Below, in pieces: positions 17,617 to 25,982 of a stretch of DNA of 64,000 nt. The translations under genes and the position numbers were made by a program. The notes beneath the pieces were generated by a model. It saw only the letters and a program-made list of their open reading frames with translations, was not told where the DNA came from and searched no databases. The stretch is from Allopusillimonas sp008369125 (GTDB lineage: Bacteria; Pseudomonadota; Gammaproteobacteria; Burkholderiales; Burkholderiaceae_B), in contig NZ_VOAY01000002.1 of NCBI RefSeq assembly GCF_008369125.1, positions 310,001-374,000 on the forward strand, read 5' to 3'. Positions within the stretch are counted from its first letter, which is position 1. Each line of letters begins with the position of its first letter.

Positions 17617-18294
17617 CTACAAAAATATCTTCGCCAACCCTTTCGTAACAGCCTCAACAATTTGATCCTGGCGCAATGAGATATGCGCTGTCATCAGTGA
17701 CTGCATTTTCTCTGCATCGCGCTCCCGCAAGGCCTCCAGCAAGGCCTTATGCTGATCCTGCGTCGAGGCGCGCATGGTGTTATCCATGGATATCCATCGC
17801 ATGAATCGGATACGACGGCTGATCATGACCATCATTCTTTCGAGCTCGGCGTTACCCGTCATTTTGGCGAGCCTGGCGTGAAAGCCTTCGTCCAGCTCAA
17901 CCAACTCGTTAACAGAGGTAGACGGTGCAACCGATCGACTACGCGTAAGGTATTCGCCCAACTCTGCAATTTGCTCGTCTGTGGCGCGCTGCGCCGCGTA
18001 GCGGCAACATTCTTTCTCGATAGCCAGGCGCAGCTCGTACAGGTCTTTCATTTCTTTAACATCAAGCCTGCGTCGCACATAGCCACGACCTGACGCTTCC
18101 AGAAAGCCTTCGTAAGACAGCGCCATCAATGCTTCGCGTACCGGTGTTCTGCTGACACCCAGCGACTCGGCCAGCTCCGCTTCGTTCAGCTTTTCACCTG
18201 GCTTGAACTCATAAAAGATCGCCATGTTGCGAAGACGATCCAGCACGTCTTCACCGCGTTTTCCGCGTTCGGAGGAAATAGTTCGAGCTTGCAT
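17617..18294 (-). CDS. GntR-family regulator with FCD domain
   Basis: A protein of about 225 residues. An N-terminal winged helix with ESLGVSRTPVREAL (the recognition helix of GntR proteins) is followed by a helical FCD effector domain containing LRLAIEKECC and DEGFHARLAKMTGN. The longest frame begins at 18321; I prefer ATG 18294 (MQARTIS). It is divergent from the ThDP enzyme gene, and the shared region carries an inverted repeat that probably is its operator. The likely role is control of the adjacent catabolic genes by a carboxylate ligand. Confidence 0.88.
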   Translation of the reverse strand: MQARTISSERGKRGEDVLDRLRNMAIFYEFKPGEKLNEAELAESLGVSRTPVREALMALSYEGFLEASGRGYVRRRLDVKEMKDLYELRLAIEKECCRYAAQRATDEQIAELGEYLTRSRSVAPSTSVNELVELDEGFHARLAKMTGNAELERMMVMISRRIRFMRWISMDNTMRASTQDQHKALLEALRERDAEKMQSLMTAHISLRQDQIVEAVTKGLAKIFL

Positions 18295-18366
18295 AGAAAG
18301 AATGATCTGGTTGAAAGGCACCCGGATTATCTCATTTTCTACGGGGCACTTTTATTTTGCATCCAA

Positions 18367-18392
18367 TTAAGTATACTGTTTTGCATACTTAA
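18367..18392. promoter_or_regulatory. Inverted-repeat operator candidate (8-bp arms)
   Basis: TTAAGTAT and ATACTTAA form a perfect inverted repeat separated by 10 bp, between the GntR gene and the ThDP enzyme gene (ATG 18412). It is about 20 bp upstream of the latter's start and well placed to act as the operator of the divergent FCD regulator. Confidence 0.5.
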
Positions 18393-18411
18393 ATTACACG
18401 AGGAATGACGC

Positions 18412-20106
18412 ATGTCCAAACTGAACGGTGCCGAAGCAGTCGTCAAAATGTTGCAACTCAATGGCGTAAAGCATATTTTTGGTCTCTGCGGAGACACCAG
18501 TCTGCCCTTCTACGATGCGCTGGCGCGCCTGGACCATGGCATAGACCATATCCTTACTCGTGACGAACGCAGTGCGGGTTATATGGCAGACGGCTATGCG
18601 CGCGTCACGGGTAAAGTCGGCGTCTGCGAAGGCCCCAGCGGCGGTGGCGCTACATATTTACTACCCGCCCTGGTTGAAGCCAATGAGTCATCGGTCGCAG
18701 TACTGGGCATTACGTCAGATGTTTCTGTCGTATCACGCGGCAAGTACCCGTTGACCGAACTGGATCAGCAGTCGCTCTATCGCCCGCTCACAAAATGGAA
18801 TACCACCATAGACTTAGCCAGCCAGATTCCCGGTGCCATCCGTGGCGCTTTCCGGGCGATGACAACCGGCAAGCCTGGCTCGGCACATATCTGCCTGCCT
18901 TACGATATTCAAAAGCACGAGGTCGACGCGCAAGACATCTGGGCTCAGCCACAACACGCAACGTTCCCGTCTATGCGTTCGTGCGCCGCCCAACCCGATA
19001 TTGAGCAGGCCGTTGAAAAGCTGGTGGCATCGCGCGCGCCCGTCATCATTTGCGGCGGTGGCGTGGTGTTATCTTCAGCTTGCCAACAACTCGAAGCCTT
19101 GGCCGTATCGCTGAAAGCACCAGTCTGCACCACAGTCAGCGGCAAGGGCAGCCTTGCCGATGAGCATCCTCTTAATGCTGGCGTTGTCGGCACAAACGGC
19201 GGGGTGCTTGCCACGCGTGAAGTGGTCCAGCAAGCCGATCTCGTATTATTTATTGGCTGCCGCGCTGGGTCCACCACGACTGAACACTGGAAATTCCCCG
19301 ACAGCAAGGCGTTTGTTATCCATATCGATGCAGACCCTATGGTTGTCGGCGCCAATTACCGCACCGAAATCGGTTTGGTCGGGGACGCTCTGCTCACGCT
19401 GACGGCGCTAAACGAAGCCATCGCCCCTCGCCTGAACCAGCGGGTAGACGGCGCTGTGGACGGCTACGCCATTGTTCAGAAAGCGCACGCAGAAAAGAAC
19501 CGGTTTTTTGCAGAACTGGCCAAATCGAACGATACGCCTATCAAGCCTGAACGCGTGGTCGACGCGCTTAACCGTTTTCTGCCTGCCGAAGCCATTGTGG
19601 TGGCCGACCCAGGCACGCCTTGCCCTTATTTTTCGGCGTATTTCAACGCACCTCAGGCGGGTCGCCACTTTATCACCAACCGCGCTCACGGCGCCCTGGG
19701 CTTTGCAATGGCGGCCGGAATGGGAGCTTCATTTGGCCGGCCAAACGCCATGATCGTGTCGGTAATGGGTGACGGCAGCTTTGGCTTTACCTGCGGCGAA
19801 CTGGAAACCATTGGACGACACAACATCCCTCTGAAAATGATTGTGTTCTCTAATTCAGTATTCGGCTGGATCAAGGCAAGCCAGAAAACAGGGTATGGTG
19901 AACGTTATTTTTCCGTCGACTTTGACCAGACCAATCATGCGCGGGTGGCTGAAGCCTTCGGCATCAAGGCCTTTCGTGTCGAAGACCCAGCACAACTAGA
20001 CCAAACCATTAAAGCAGCCATCGCGTTCGACGGGCCTGTTCTAATTGACATCATTTCACAGCAACTGCAGGATACGGCTGTACCTGTCAGCCAATGGATG
20101 GGCTGA
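18412..20106 (+). CDS. Thiamine diphosphate-dependent enzyme (acetolactate-synthase-like)
   Basis: A 564-residue enzyme of the ThDP superfamily with the usual three-domain order. RDERSAGYMADGYARVTGK in the N-terminal domain holds the cofactor-activating glutamate. GDGSFGFTCGELETIGR with a later asparagine (FSNSVFGW) is the ThDP/Mg motif in the C-terminal domain. It resembles acetolactate synthase-like and oxalyl-CoA or sulfoacetaldehyde-type enzymes; the substrate cannot be read. A GAGG ribosome binding site lies before the ATG. The gene is followed within 40 bp by a Bug-type solute-binding protein and is divergent from a GntR regulator, so a carboxylate catabolic role is plausible. Confidence 0.83.
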   Translation: MSKLNGAEAVVKMLQLNGVKHIFGLCGDTSLPFYDALARLDHGIDHILTRDERSAGYMADGYARVTGKVGVCEGPSGGGATYLLPALVEANESSVAVLGITSDVSVVSRGKYPLTELDQQSLYRPLTKWNTTIDLASQIPGAIRGAFRAMTTGKPGSAHICLPYDIQKHEVDAQDIWAQPQHATFPSMRSCAAQPDIEQAVEKLVASRAPVIICGGGVVLSSACQQLEALAVSLKAPVCTTVSGKGSLADEHPLNAGVVGTNGGVLATREVVQQADLVLFIGCRAGSTTTEHWKFPDSKAFVIHIDADPMVVGANYRTEIGLVGDALLTLTALNEAIAPRLNQRVDGAVDGYAIVQKAHAEKNRFFAELAKSNDTPIKPERVVDALNRFLPAEAIVVADPGTPCPYFSAYFNAPQAGRHFITNRAHGALGFAMAAGMGASFGRPNAMIVSVMGDGSFGFTCGELETIGRHNIPLKMIVFSNSVFGWIKASQKTGYGERYFSVDFDQTNHARVAEAFGIKAFRVEDPAQLDQTIKAAIAFDGPVLIDIISQQLQDTAVPVSQWMG

Positions 20107-20146
20107 TTCACTTCAAAACATCAAAATAAAAGCCAGGAGAGAGACA

Positions 20147-21136
20147 ATGCAATACACGCGTAAACGACGTTTTTCAGGCGCCAGGGTGCTCAAGGTGGCG
20201 GGCACCTGCTTGCTGGCGCTATCGGCGCTGTCAACAGCCCACGCCGATCAACCGCCCGTCAAATTGGTCGTGCCCTTTCCGCCAGGTGGCAGCACAGATA
20301 TCGCTTCCCGCCTTATCCAGCCCAAGCTGGCAGAAATACTGGGTCGCAATGTAATCGTCGAAAACAAACCTGGCGCCGCAACGCAAATTGCCAGCCAATA
20401 TGTGGCCGCGAGCAAGCCCGACGGCAATACATTGCTGGTCAGCTTTGACAGCCATTCGATCAACCCCATCATACGGCCACTGCCCTACGATACATTCAAA
20501 GACTTCAAGGGCATTACTTTTGCGCTACGGTTTCCACTGGTGATTGGCGCGTCGAAAGAAACGCCGGGCAACAACCTAAAAGAGTTTATCGCCGCCGCGA
20601 AAAAAGCCCCGGACAAGTACAGCTATGCCTCGACAGGTGCCGGGTCGCTAAACCATCTGGCCGCTGAAGACTTGAAACGCAAGGCGGGCATTGAGCTTCT
20701 GCATGTTCCTTTCGGCGGTGGCGGCCCGGCTATCCAGGCTTTATTGAGCGATGTGGCCAATATCACCTTCCTGAGTTATGCCGCATTAAGTTCACACATT
20801 GCCTCTGGCAACATCAAGGCCTTGGCAGTTACCGGCGCCAAACGCCTGCCAGACCTACCCAATGTTGCCACGGTGCAAGAGTCAGGCTACCCCGATTTTG
20901 AGGTCTACTCCTGGATCGGCATCTTCGCGCCCGCCAAAACACCTCAAGATGTCGCCGACCATCTGACCGATGCCTTCCAGAAAGCCCTGAATGATCCCAA
21001 AGTCAAAGAAAGGCTGACCGGCCTGGGCTTTGAAGTGATGGCCACCGACGGCCCAACCGTTGATCGCTATGCGGTAGAGCAATACAAACGCTGGGACGAA
21101 TTCGTTAAAAAGACGGGGCTGTCGCTGAGCAAATGA
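20147..21136 (+). CDS. Bug-family solute-binding protein (TctC/tripartite tricarboxylate type)
   Basis: A 329-residue periplasmic protein. A signal peptide ends THA-DQ, then the family opening PVKLVVPFPPGGSTDIASRL appears; DNTLLV-type and GSLNHLAAEDLK segments follow. It belongs to the Bug group expanded in Bordetella and relatives, which bind carboxylates. No TctA/TctB permease is adjacent, as is usual for orphan Bug proteins. ATG 20147 follows AGGAGAG and is preferred over the longer frame from 20045. The preceding ThDP enzyme gene ends 40 bp upstream, suggesting one operon. Confidence 0.88.
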   Translation: MQYTRKRRFSGARVLKVAGTCLLALSALSTAHADQPPVKLVVPFPPGGSTDIASRLIQPKLAEILGRNVIVENKPGAATQIASQYVAASKPDGNTLLVSFDSHSINPIIRPLPYDTFKDFKGITFALRFPLVIGASKETPGNNLKEFIAAAKKAPDKYSYASTGAGSLNHLAAEDLKRKAGIELLHVPFGGGGPAIQALLSDVANITFLSYAALSSHIASGNIKALAVTGAKRLPDLPNVATVQESGYPDFEVYSWIGIFAPAKTPQDVADHLTDAFQKALNDPKVKERLTGLGFEVMATDGPTVDRYAVEQYKRWDEFVKKTGLSLSK

Positions 21137-21315
21137 GGTAGCTGCTACCTGCACTGCCACGATGAAGACAAGGCCCATCATCCTCAGAAGCACCAGAGCA
21201 ATGCGGCGCATTGTTTTTGCTGAACATGAAGGTGGGCCGAGCCTGACGCACCAGTATGCGTAGATAATGAATACGGCATGACGTCTGGCTAAAGGCAGGT
21301 GCTGCAGATACAACA

Positions 21316-21348
21316 AGCCCCTCGCGTGACTCATCAACGCGAGGGGCT
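21316..21348. terminator. Strong hairpin terminator between convergent genes
   Basis: A 12-bp perfect stem, AGCCCCTCGCGT with ACGCGAGGGGCT, and a 9-base loop. It lies 17 bp beyond the stop of the ABC-F gene on the minus strand and 180 bp past the Bug gene on the plus strand. Short T-rich stretches flank it on both sides, so it probably works for both. Confidence 0.75.
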
Positions 21349-21364
21349 CTTGTTTACGTACTGG

Positions 21365-23041
21365 TCACGCCGCCTTGCGCGCCGACGACGCAACATCGCG
21401 CTGGCGCTTTGCCTCTTCCAGCAGATAGACCTGGTAGTCGTCCAGATCGCCGTCAAAGTCTTTAAGGCCGCCACGCGACACCAGCCAGAACTCATCGCAC
21501 ACCGAGCGCAGCAAGGCCCGGTCATGGCTAACCAGCATCACAGACCCCTCAAACTCATTAAGAGCAACGCTGAGTGCTTCGCGGGTTGCGAGATCAAGGT
21601 GGTTGGTGGGCTCATCAAGCAACAGCAAGTTAGGACGCAGCCACACAATCATGCACAGCACCAGGCGGGCCTTTTCGCCCCCGCTCATGCTGCCCACGCT
21701 TTGCTTGACCATATCACCACTGAAATTGAACGTGCCCAAGAAATTGCGCAGGCCCTGTTCACGGCAGTCCATGCCGCTGGGCCGCACAGCGGCAGGGGTA
21801 TCGCGCACCAGCCGTATCATGTGCTCCAGCGGGTTGTCAGCGGGCCGCAACACGTCGAGTTCTTGCTGCGAGAAGTAACCAATGTTCAGCCCCTTGCCCG
21901 TAATAAGCTCACCTGACGTAGCCTGCAGCGCACCAGCTACGGTTTTAACCAAGGTCGACTTGCCCTGCCCGTTAGCACCCAAAATACCAATACGCTGCCC
22001 GGCCAATACCGAACGATTGACGTTTTGCACAATCACCGTAGGCGGCGTGCCAGCAGGCGCGTCTTGCGCGGGCGGGTAACCAAAGCTGGCGTCTGATATG
22101 GTCAACATGGGGTTGGGCAGACTGAGCGGCTCTTTAAACTGAAACTGGAAATCAGCATCGGCCAGTATCGGCGCGATCTTCTCCATGCGCTCCAGAGCCT
22201 TGACCCGGCTTTGTGCCTGCTTGGCCTTGCTCGCTTTAGCTTTGAAGCGATCAATAAATTTTTGCAGATGCGCAACTTTTTCTTGCTGTTTGGCATGTGC
22301 CGCTTGTTGCAGCAGCATTTGCTCGGCGCGCATGTCTTCAAACTTGCTGTAGTTGCCGCCGTAGCGCACCAACTTGGCCTGATCAATATGCAGGGTAACG
22401 TTGGTGATCGCGTCCAGAAATTCGCGATCATGACTAATGACCAGAATAGTGCCTGCATATTGCTTGAGCCAGGCTTCAAGCCACACGAGGGCGTCCAGAT
22501 CCAGGTGGTTGGTAGGCTCGTCAAGCAATAGCAAGTCAGACGGGCACATAAGGGCGCGTGCCAGCTGCAACCGCATGCGCCAACCACCCGAAAAGCTGTT
22601 TACCGGACGATCCAGCTCGGCAACACTAAAACCCAGGCCAAGAATAAGCGCCTCAGCGCGTGCCGGGGCATCGTGCGCGCCGGCATCATGCAATGCCATG
22701 TAGGCGTGCGCCATGCGCATACCATCATCGCTGTTCTCGGCGGCAGTAACTTCGGCTTGGGCCGCCTTGAGCGTGATGTCGCCCTCAACCACGAAGTCTG
22801 TCGCACTCTGTTCGGTTTCAGGCATGTCTTGGGCAACTTGCGACATGCGCCATTGCGCCGGAATTGAAAACTCGCCGCCGTCTTCATGCAGCGTGCCATT
22901 GAGCACGGCAAACAGAGAAGATTTACCGGCGCCGTTGCGCCCGACTAGGCCGACTTTTTCACCGGGGTTGAGTGTGACAGATGCTTGGTCCAGCAATACT
23001 TTGCTGCCGCGACGCAAGGTCACGTTTTTGAGGATGATCAT
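21365..23041 (-). CDS. ABC-F family ATPase (ribosome-associated, YheS/Uup type)
   Basis: A 558-residue protein with two ABC domains and no membrane segment. Walker A motifs GRNGAGKSS and GANGQGKST, signatures NSFSGGWRMRL and GSMSGGEKARL, Walker B motifs LLLLDEPTNHLDLD and LLLLDEPTNHLDL, and a charged linker between domains (residues 240-290) are all visible. Members act in translation quality control or antibiotic protection. It lacks the long C-terminal tail seen in E. coli YheS. ATG 23041 gives MIILKNVTLRRG, the normal start. An IS-like element begins 64 bp upstream of this start. Confidence 0.92.
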   Translation of the reverse strand: MIILKNVTLRRGSKVLLDQASVTLNPGEKVGLVGRNGAGKSSLFAVLNGTLHEDGGEFSIPAQWRMSQVAQDMPETEQSATDFVVEGDITLKAAQAEVTAAENSDDGMRMAHAYMALHDAGAHDAPARAEALILGLGFSVAELDRPVNSFSGGWRMRLQLARALMCPSDLLLLDEPTNHLDLDALVWLEAWLKQYAGTILVISHDREFLDAITNVTLHIDQAKLVRYGGNYSKFEDMRAEQMLLQQAAHAKQQEKVAHLQKFIDRFKAKASKAKQAQSRVKALERMEKIAPILADADFQFQFKEPLSLPNPMLTISDASFGYPPAQDAPAGTPPTVIVQNVNRSVLAGQRIGILGANGQGKSTLVKTVAGALQATSGELITGKGLNIGYFSQQELDVLRPADNPLEHMIRLVRDTPAAVRPSGMDCREQGLRNFLGTFNFSGDMVKQSVGSMSGGEKARLVLCMIVWLRPNLLLLDEPTNHLDLATREALSVALNEFEGSVMLVSHDRALLRSVCDEFWLVSRGGLKDFDGDLDDYQVYLLEEAKRQRDVASSARKAA

Positions 23042-23177
23042 GGGGAAAGCCGAGGAGAACTACAGAGAAGGAGCAACATTTTACCATTTGAGCCACAATT
23101 TGACCCGGTGCGCGGCAAGCCTCGGCCTTTTAGGCTGGGGAAGGATAGCGCGAACGCCGCAGGCGTCCTTTGGGCGG

Positions 23178-23417
23178 TCAGTGTGGCGTCTGCTGCTGTT
23201 CGATGTACTGGCGGATGATCTCGATGGGGGCACCCCCACAGCTACCCGCAAAGTAGGACGGTGACCACAGGGCACCACCCCACAGTTTCTTGCGGATGCT
23301 CGGGTAGCTCTTCTTACGAATCATCCGGCTGGACACACCCTTGGTCAAAAAGACCAAGTGGACGTGGATCATAAATACACAGTGTCTACCGTGTCGAATA
23401 TCATTTTCGTTACTCAT
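23178..23417 (-). pseudogene. tnpA: TnpA (Y1 HUH transposase) with internal deletion
   Basis: The 79-residue frame joins a normal N terminus (RHGRHCVFMIHVHLVFLTK) directly to a normal C terminus (GVSSRMIRKK, then GGAPIEIIRQYIEQQQ). Roughly 60 central residues that carry the HUH metal-binding histidines are missing, while the tyrosine of IIRQY is kept. The deletion preserves the frame. The product could not cleave DNA by the family mechanism. Confidence 0.82.
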
Positions 23418-23440
23418 AGGCCAAGAATATAGTTCCAGCC

Positions 23441-24655
23441 ATGCAACGCCTCCAAGCCTTTAAATACGAACTTCGGCCCGACGGCCAGCAGCAGCGCCAG
23501 ATGCGCCGCTTCGCTGGCTCCTGCCGGTTCGTATTCAACAAAGCGCTGGCGTTGCAAAAGACGCGTTACGAGCAAGGCGAGAAGAAGTTGGGCTATGCCG
23601 GGTTGTGCAAGGAACTCACTGCGTGGCGCAATGGGTCTGAAACGCCGTGGCTCAAGGATGCGCCAGTGCATCCGCTACAGCAGACGCTCAAAGACCTTGA
23701 GCGCGCCTATGCCAACTTCTTCGCCAAGCGAGCAGACTTCCCGCGCTTCAAAAAGAAAGGCCAGTGCGAAAGCTTGCGCTACCCCGACCCCAAACAGATC
23801 AAGCTCGATCAGGGCAATGCCCGAATCTTCCTGCCCAAGTTGGGCTGGCTGCGTTACCGCAACAGCCGGGAAGCGCTTGGTACGGTGAAAAATGTCACAG
23901 TCAGCTTGTCGGGCGGCAAGTGGTTCGTGTCGATCCAGACTGAGCGTGAGGTTGAGCAGCCTTTGCCGCAGTCCACCACGGCAGTGGGTATCGACATGGG
24001 CATTGCCCGCTTCGCCACGCTCTCAGATGGCTCCCATCTCGAACCCCTCAACAGTTTCAAGCGACACGAAACGGCGCTGCGTAAAGCGCAGCAGGCCATG
24101 AGCCGCAAGACCAAGTTCAGCAACAACTGGAAGAAGGCTAAAGCCCGCGTCCAGCGCATCCATTCCCGCATCGGCAACACCCGTCGCGACTACCTGCATA
24201 AAGCCACGAGCACGATCAGCCAAAACCACGCGATGGTGTGTATCGAGGACTTGCAGGTACGGAACATGTCCAAGTCGGCGGCAGGCAGTACCGAAAAACC
24301 GGGAACAAACGTGCGGGCCAAATCCGGCCTGAACAAGGCCATTCTGGATCAGGGCTGGTTTGAGTTTCGCCGCCAACTGGACTACAAGCTGGCATGGAAC
24401 GGCGGTTATCTCATTACCGTACCGCCACAGAACACCAGCCGCACCTGTCCGGCTTGTGGGCATGTGTCCAAGGATAACCGGCAAACACAAGCGCAGTTTG
24501 CGTGTGGGGAATGCGGTTTCGAGGAAAATGCTGATCTGGTCGGCGCGATCAATATTCTAAGGGCGGGACACGCCCGGTTTGCCTGTGAAGTGAGCGATGC
24601 AGTAAGGTCGCCAGCAGCAGGAACCCGCCGAGGTGAGTCAGTCCCTGCGGACTGA
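23441..24655 (+). CDS. tnpB: TnpB RNA-guided nuclease (IS200/IS605 family)
   Basis: A 404-residue protein of the family known to be an RNA-guided DNA nuclease related to Cas12. It opens with RLQAFKYELRPDGQQQRQM. The RuvC catalytic residues are intact: D185 in VGIDMG, E269 in VCIEDLQV and D365 in ENADLVGAINIL. The zinc ribbon is present (C336, C339, C355, C358). No frameshift or premature stop is seen. Its partner TnpA is deleted, so any remaining role would be cleavage guided by the transcript covering its 3' end. Start ATG 23441 gives a normal N terminus. Confidence 0.95.
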   Translation: MQRLQAFKYELRPDGQQQRQMRRFAGSCRFVFNKALALQKTRYEQGEKKLGYAGLCKELTAWRNGSETPWLKDAPVHPLQQTLKDLERAYANFFAKRADFPRFKKKGQCESLRYPDPKQIKLDQGNARIFLPKLGWLRYRNSREALGTVKNVTVSLSGGKWFVSIQTEREVEQPLPQSTTAVGIDMGIARFATLSDGSHLEPLNSFKRHETALRKAQQAMSRKTKFSNNWKKAKARVQRIHSRIGNTRRDYLHKATSTISQNHAMVCIEDLQVRNMSKSAAGSTEKPGTNVRAKSGLNKAILDQGWFEFRRQLDYKLAWNGGYLITVPPQNTSRTCPACGHVSKDNRQTQAQFACGECGFEENADLVGAINILRAGHARFACEVSDAVRSPAAGTRRGESVPAD

Positions 24656-24698
24656 ACACGGTAGGAATCCCCTCACTTAAGGGAGGGGGGGATGTCAA
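24560..24698 (+). ncRNA. Candidate omega/reRNA at the element's right end
   Basis: In characterised TnpB systems a guide RNA overlaps the 3' end of tnpB and extends past the right end, with the guide taken from flanking DNA. Here the tail carries AGTCC-CTGC-GGACT and ATCCCCTCACTTAAGGGAGGGG hairpins ending at GTCAAC. The boundaries are only approximate. The first bases of the guide would be those after 24698. Confidence 0.5.
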
Positions 24699-24736
24699 CG
24701 AATGGCTGCTTATGTGGGTAAAAGAGTGGTAAGACT

Positions 24737-24901
24737 TCAGATGCACTTTGGCAATAACGAAACGCCAGGCAGCCCCTTGACATACGCACCACGAGTTAAT
24801 AGGTTTGCGCGACGATGTCTGCCCTGCGCTTCACCAACCGCACTGCCCGTAAGCCATTCTATTCATGCAGAGGTATCGACTACGCACAGCAAACCAGCCA
24901 T
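24737..24901 (-). pseudogene. vapC: vapC remnant: nonsense codon plus internal deletion
   Basis: ATG at 24901 overlaps the antitoxin stop (TGATG), the normal vapBC coupling. It reads MAGLLCVVDTSA, then a TGA at 24863-24865 where family members have Trp, then IEWLTGSAVGEA. The frame then jumps to ANLLTRGAYVKGLPGVSL, which resembles a VapC C terminus; about 70 central residues are missing. The metal-binding aspartate DTSA survives, but the catalytic PIN core is gone. This is a clear toxin pseudogene next to an intact antitoxin. Confidence 0.8.
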
Positions 24902-25113
24902 CAATAGCGATCCTTACGATCACGATAGTTTTGCTTGTTCGCGCCTTTGGCTATACCTGCCAACTCATCGAACTTGGGTACAGGTATAACAAGCACACCT
25001 GTCCCTTTCGGAATAAATACGAATTTCTGACCAGCCTGCCAGTGCTGATCTTCGCGTATCGCCTTCGGGATGCATATCTTGAATTTGCTGGAAAGTGTAG
25101 CGGTTGTGCTCAT
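24901..25113 (-). CDS. vapB: VapB-type antitoxin, AbrB/SpoVT (swapped-hairpin) family
   Basis: A 70-residue protein with an AbrB-like N terminus: ATLSSKFKICIPKAIREDQHW and then a GQKFVFIPKGTG strand pair. The basic tail (NKQNYRDRKDRY) is intact. The longest frame starts at 25128; ATG 25113 gives MSTTATLS. Its cognate toxin gene is destroyed, so this is an orphan antitoxin. It could still bind DNA or buffer related VapC toxins nearby, but this is inference. Confidence 0.82.
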   Translation of the reverse strand: MSTTATLSSKFKICIPKAIREDQHWQAGQKFVFIPKGTGVLVIPVPKFDELAGIAKGANKQNYRDRKDRY

Positions 25114-25305
25114 GCTTACTTTAATCATGTCAGTGGTAGCTTAGTAAGAATAAAACATCCAAGAGATGAAAGGTAGTTGCCATCGCATGGCACCCAAGCG
25201 CTCGTCATCACGAACCATCACGCGACAACATACTCCACAAGCGCCGCATCAATTACGACATCGTTTGATACTAAAACAGATTCATATGTCGAAATGGAGG
25301 AAATC

Positions 25306-25515
25306 ATGCGTACGACAGTAACGTTGAACGATAAATTGCTTGCCAGGGCACGATGCTTTACCGGCATACAAGAAACGTCCGCACTGCTTCAACTGGCATT
25401 ACGATTAATGGTCGAGAGAGAGGCAGCCCAACGTCTGGCCCGATTGGGAGGCTCGTCGCCCGACCTTAAACCAATTCCTCGCAGGCAATCGGAACCCGGG
25501 CATGATCTTAGTTGA
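25306..25515 (+). CDS. vapB: VapB-type antitoxin (ribbon-helix-helix-like, DUF2191-like)
   Basis: A 69-residue protein starting MRTTVTLNDKLLARA, the usual opening of this VapB subfamily, followed by LLQLALRLMVEREAAQRLARLGG. TGGAGGAAATC provides a good ribosome binding site for ATG 25306; the longer frame to 25177 has no support. The toxin gene overlaps its end by 14 bp, suggesting translational coupling. Confidence 0.87.
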   Translation: MRTTVTLNDKLLARARCFTGIQETSALLQLALRLMVEREAAQRLARLGGSSPDLKPIPRRQSEPGHDLS

Positions 25516-25894
25516 TACATCTATATGGGTGGATCATCTCGGCCGGTCCGGCGAAACGACGCTCCAGGCGCTACTGAAAGAGGGCCAAGTCCTCACCCAT
25601 CCATTTATCATTGGCGAGTTGGCAATGAGCAACCTTTCAAAACGTGAAATGGTCCTGGAAAGCCTTATGGTCTTGCCATCGGCAAAACTCGTAGCTATGG
25701 ACGAGGCTCTACACCTTCTCCATCAGGCACAGTTATATGGCATGGGGATTGGCTATATAGATCTGCATTTGCTCTCATCAACGCGCCTGACCCAAGGCAC
25801 GAGCCTATGGACTCGCGACAAGCGTCTGTTACAAGCGTGTGTGAAGGCGGGTGTGAAGGCGGGTGTTCAGACGTTCGTGCCAAACTCCCAGTAG
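25502..25894 (+). CDS. vapC: VapC toxin, PIN-domain ribonuclease
   Basis: A 130-residue PIN protein. The acidic catalytic residues are all visible: D5 in LVDTSIWV, E39 in FIIGELAM, D87 in GYIDLHLL, and D106 in WTRDKRLL. Family members cleave tRNA or rRNA. The C terminus contains a short repeated KAGVKAGV coded by an exact 12-bp tandem duplication, which may be a harmless variation. It is intact and paired with its VapB. Confidence 0.9.
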   Translation: MILVDTSIWVDHLGRSGETTLQALLKEGQVLTHPFIIGELAMSNLSKREMVLESLMVLPSAKLVAMDEALHLLHQAQLYGMGIGYIDLHLLSSTRLTQGTSLWTRDKRLLQACVKAGVKAGVQTFVPNSQ

Positions 25895-25982
25895 CAGCCC
25901 TTGTAACCACGATCGTTAAGCTTCACGTAGGGCTGCCAAAATGGGGGTCTGAATCTGGTATTAAATATGCATCACCCGTGCC

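Larger units (their letters stand above)
23105..24698 (+). mobile_element. IS200/IS605-family element with tnpB and defective tnpA
   Basis: The divergent tnpA (minus) and tnpB (plus) layout is standard for the IS605 group. Proposed boundaries are the bases after TTGAC (23100-23104) at the left, and the TCAA at 24695-24698 at the right, preceded by a hairpin-rich tail (ATCCCCTCACTTAAGGGAGGGG). These motifs resemble known left target and right cleavage signals of this family. No target duplication is expected. The element sits between the ABC-F gene and a degraded vapC, and appears immobile because its TnpA lacks the catalytic core. Confidence 0.7.
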
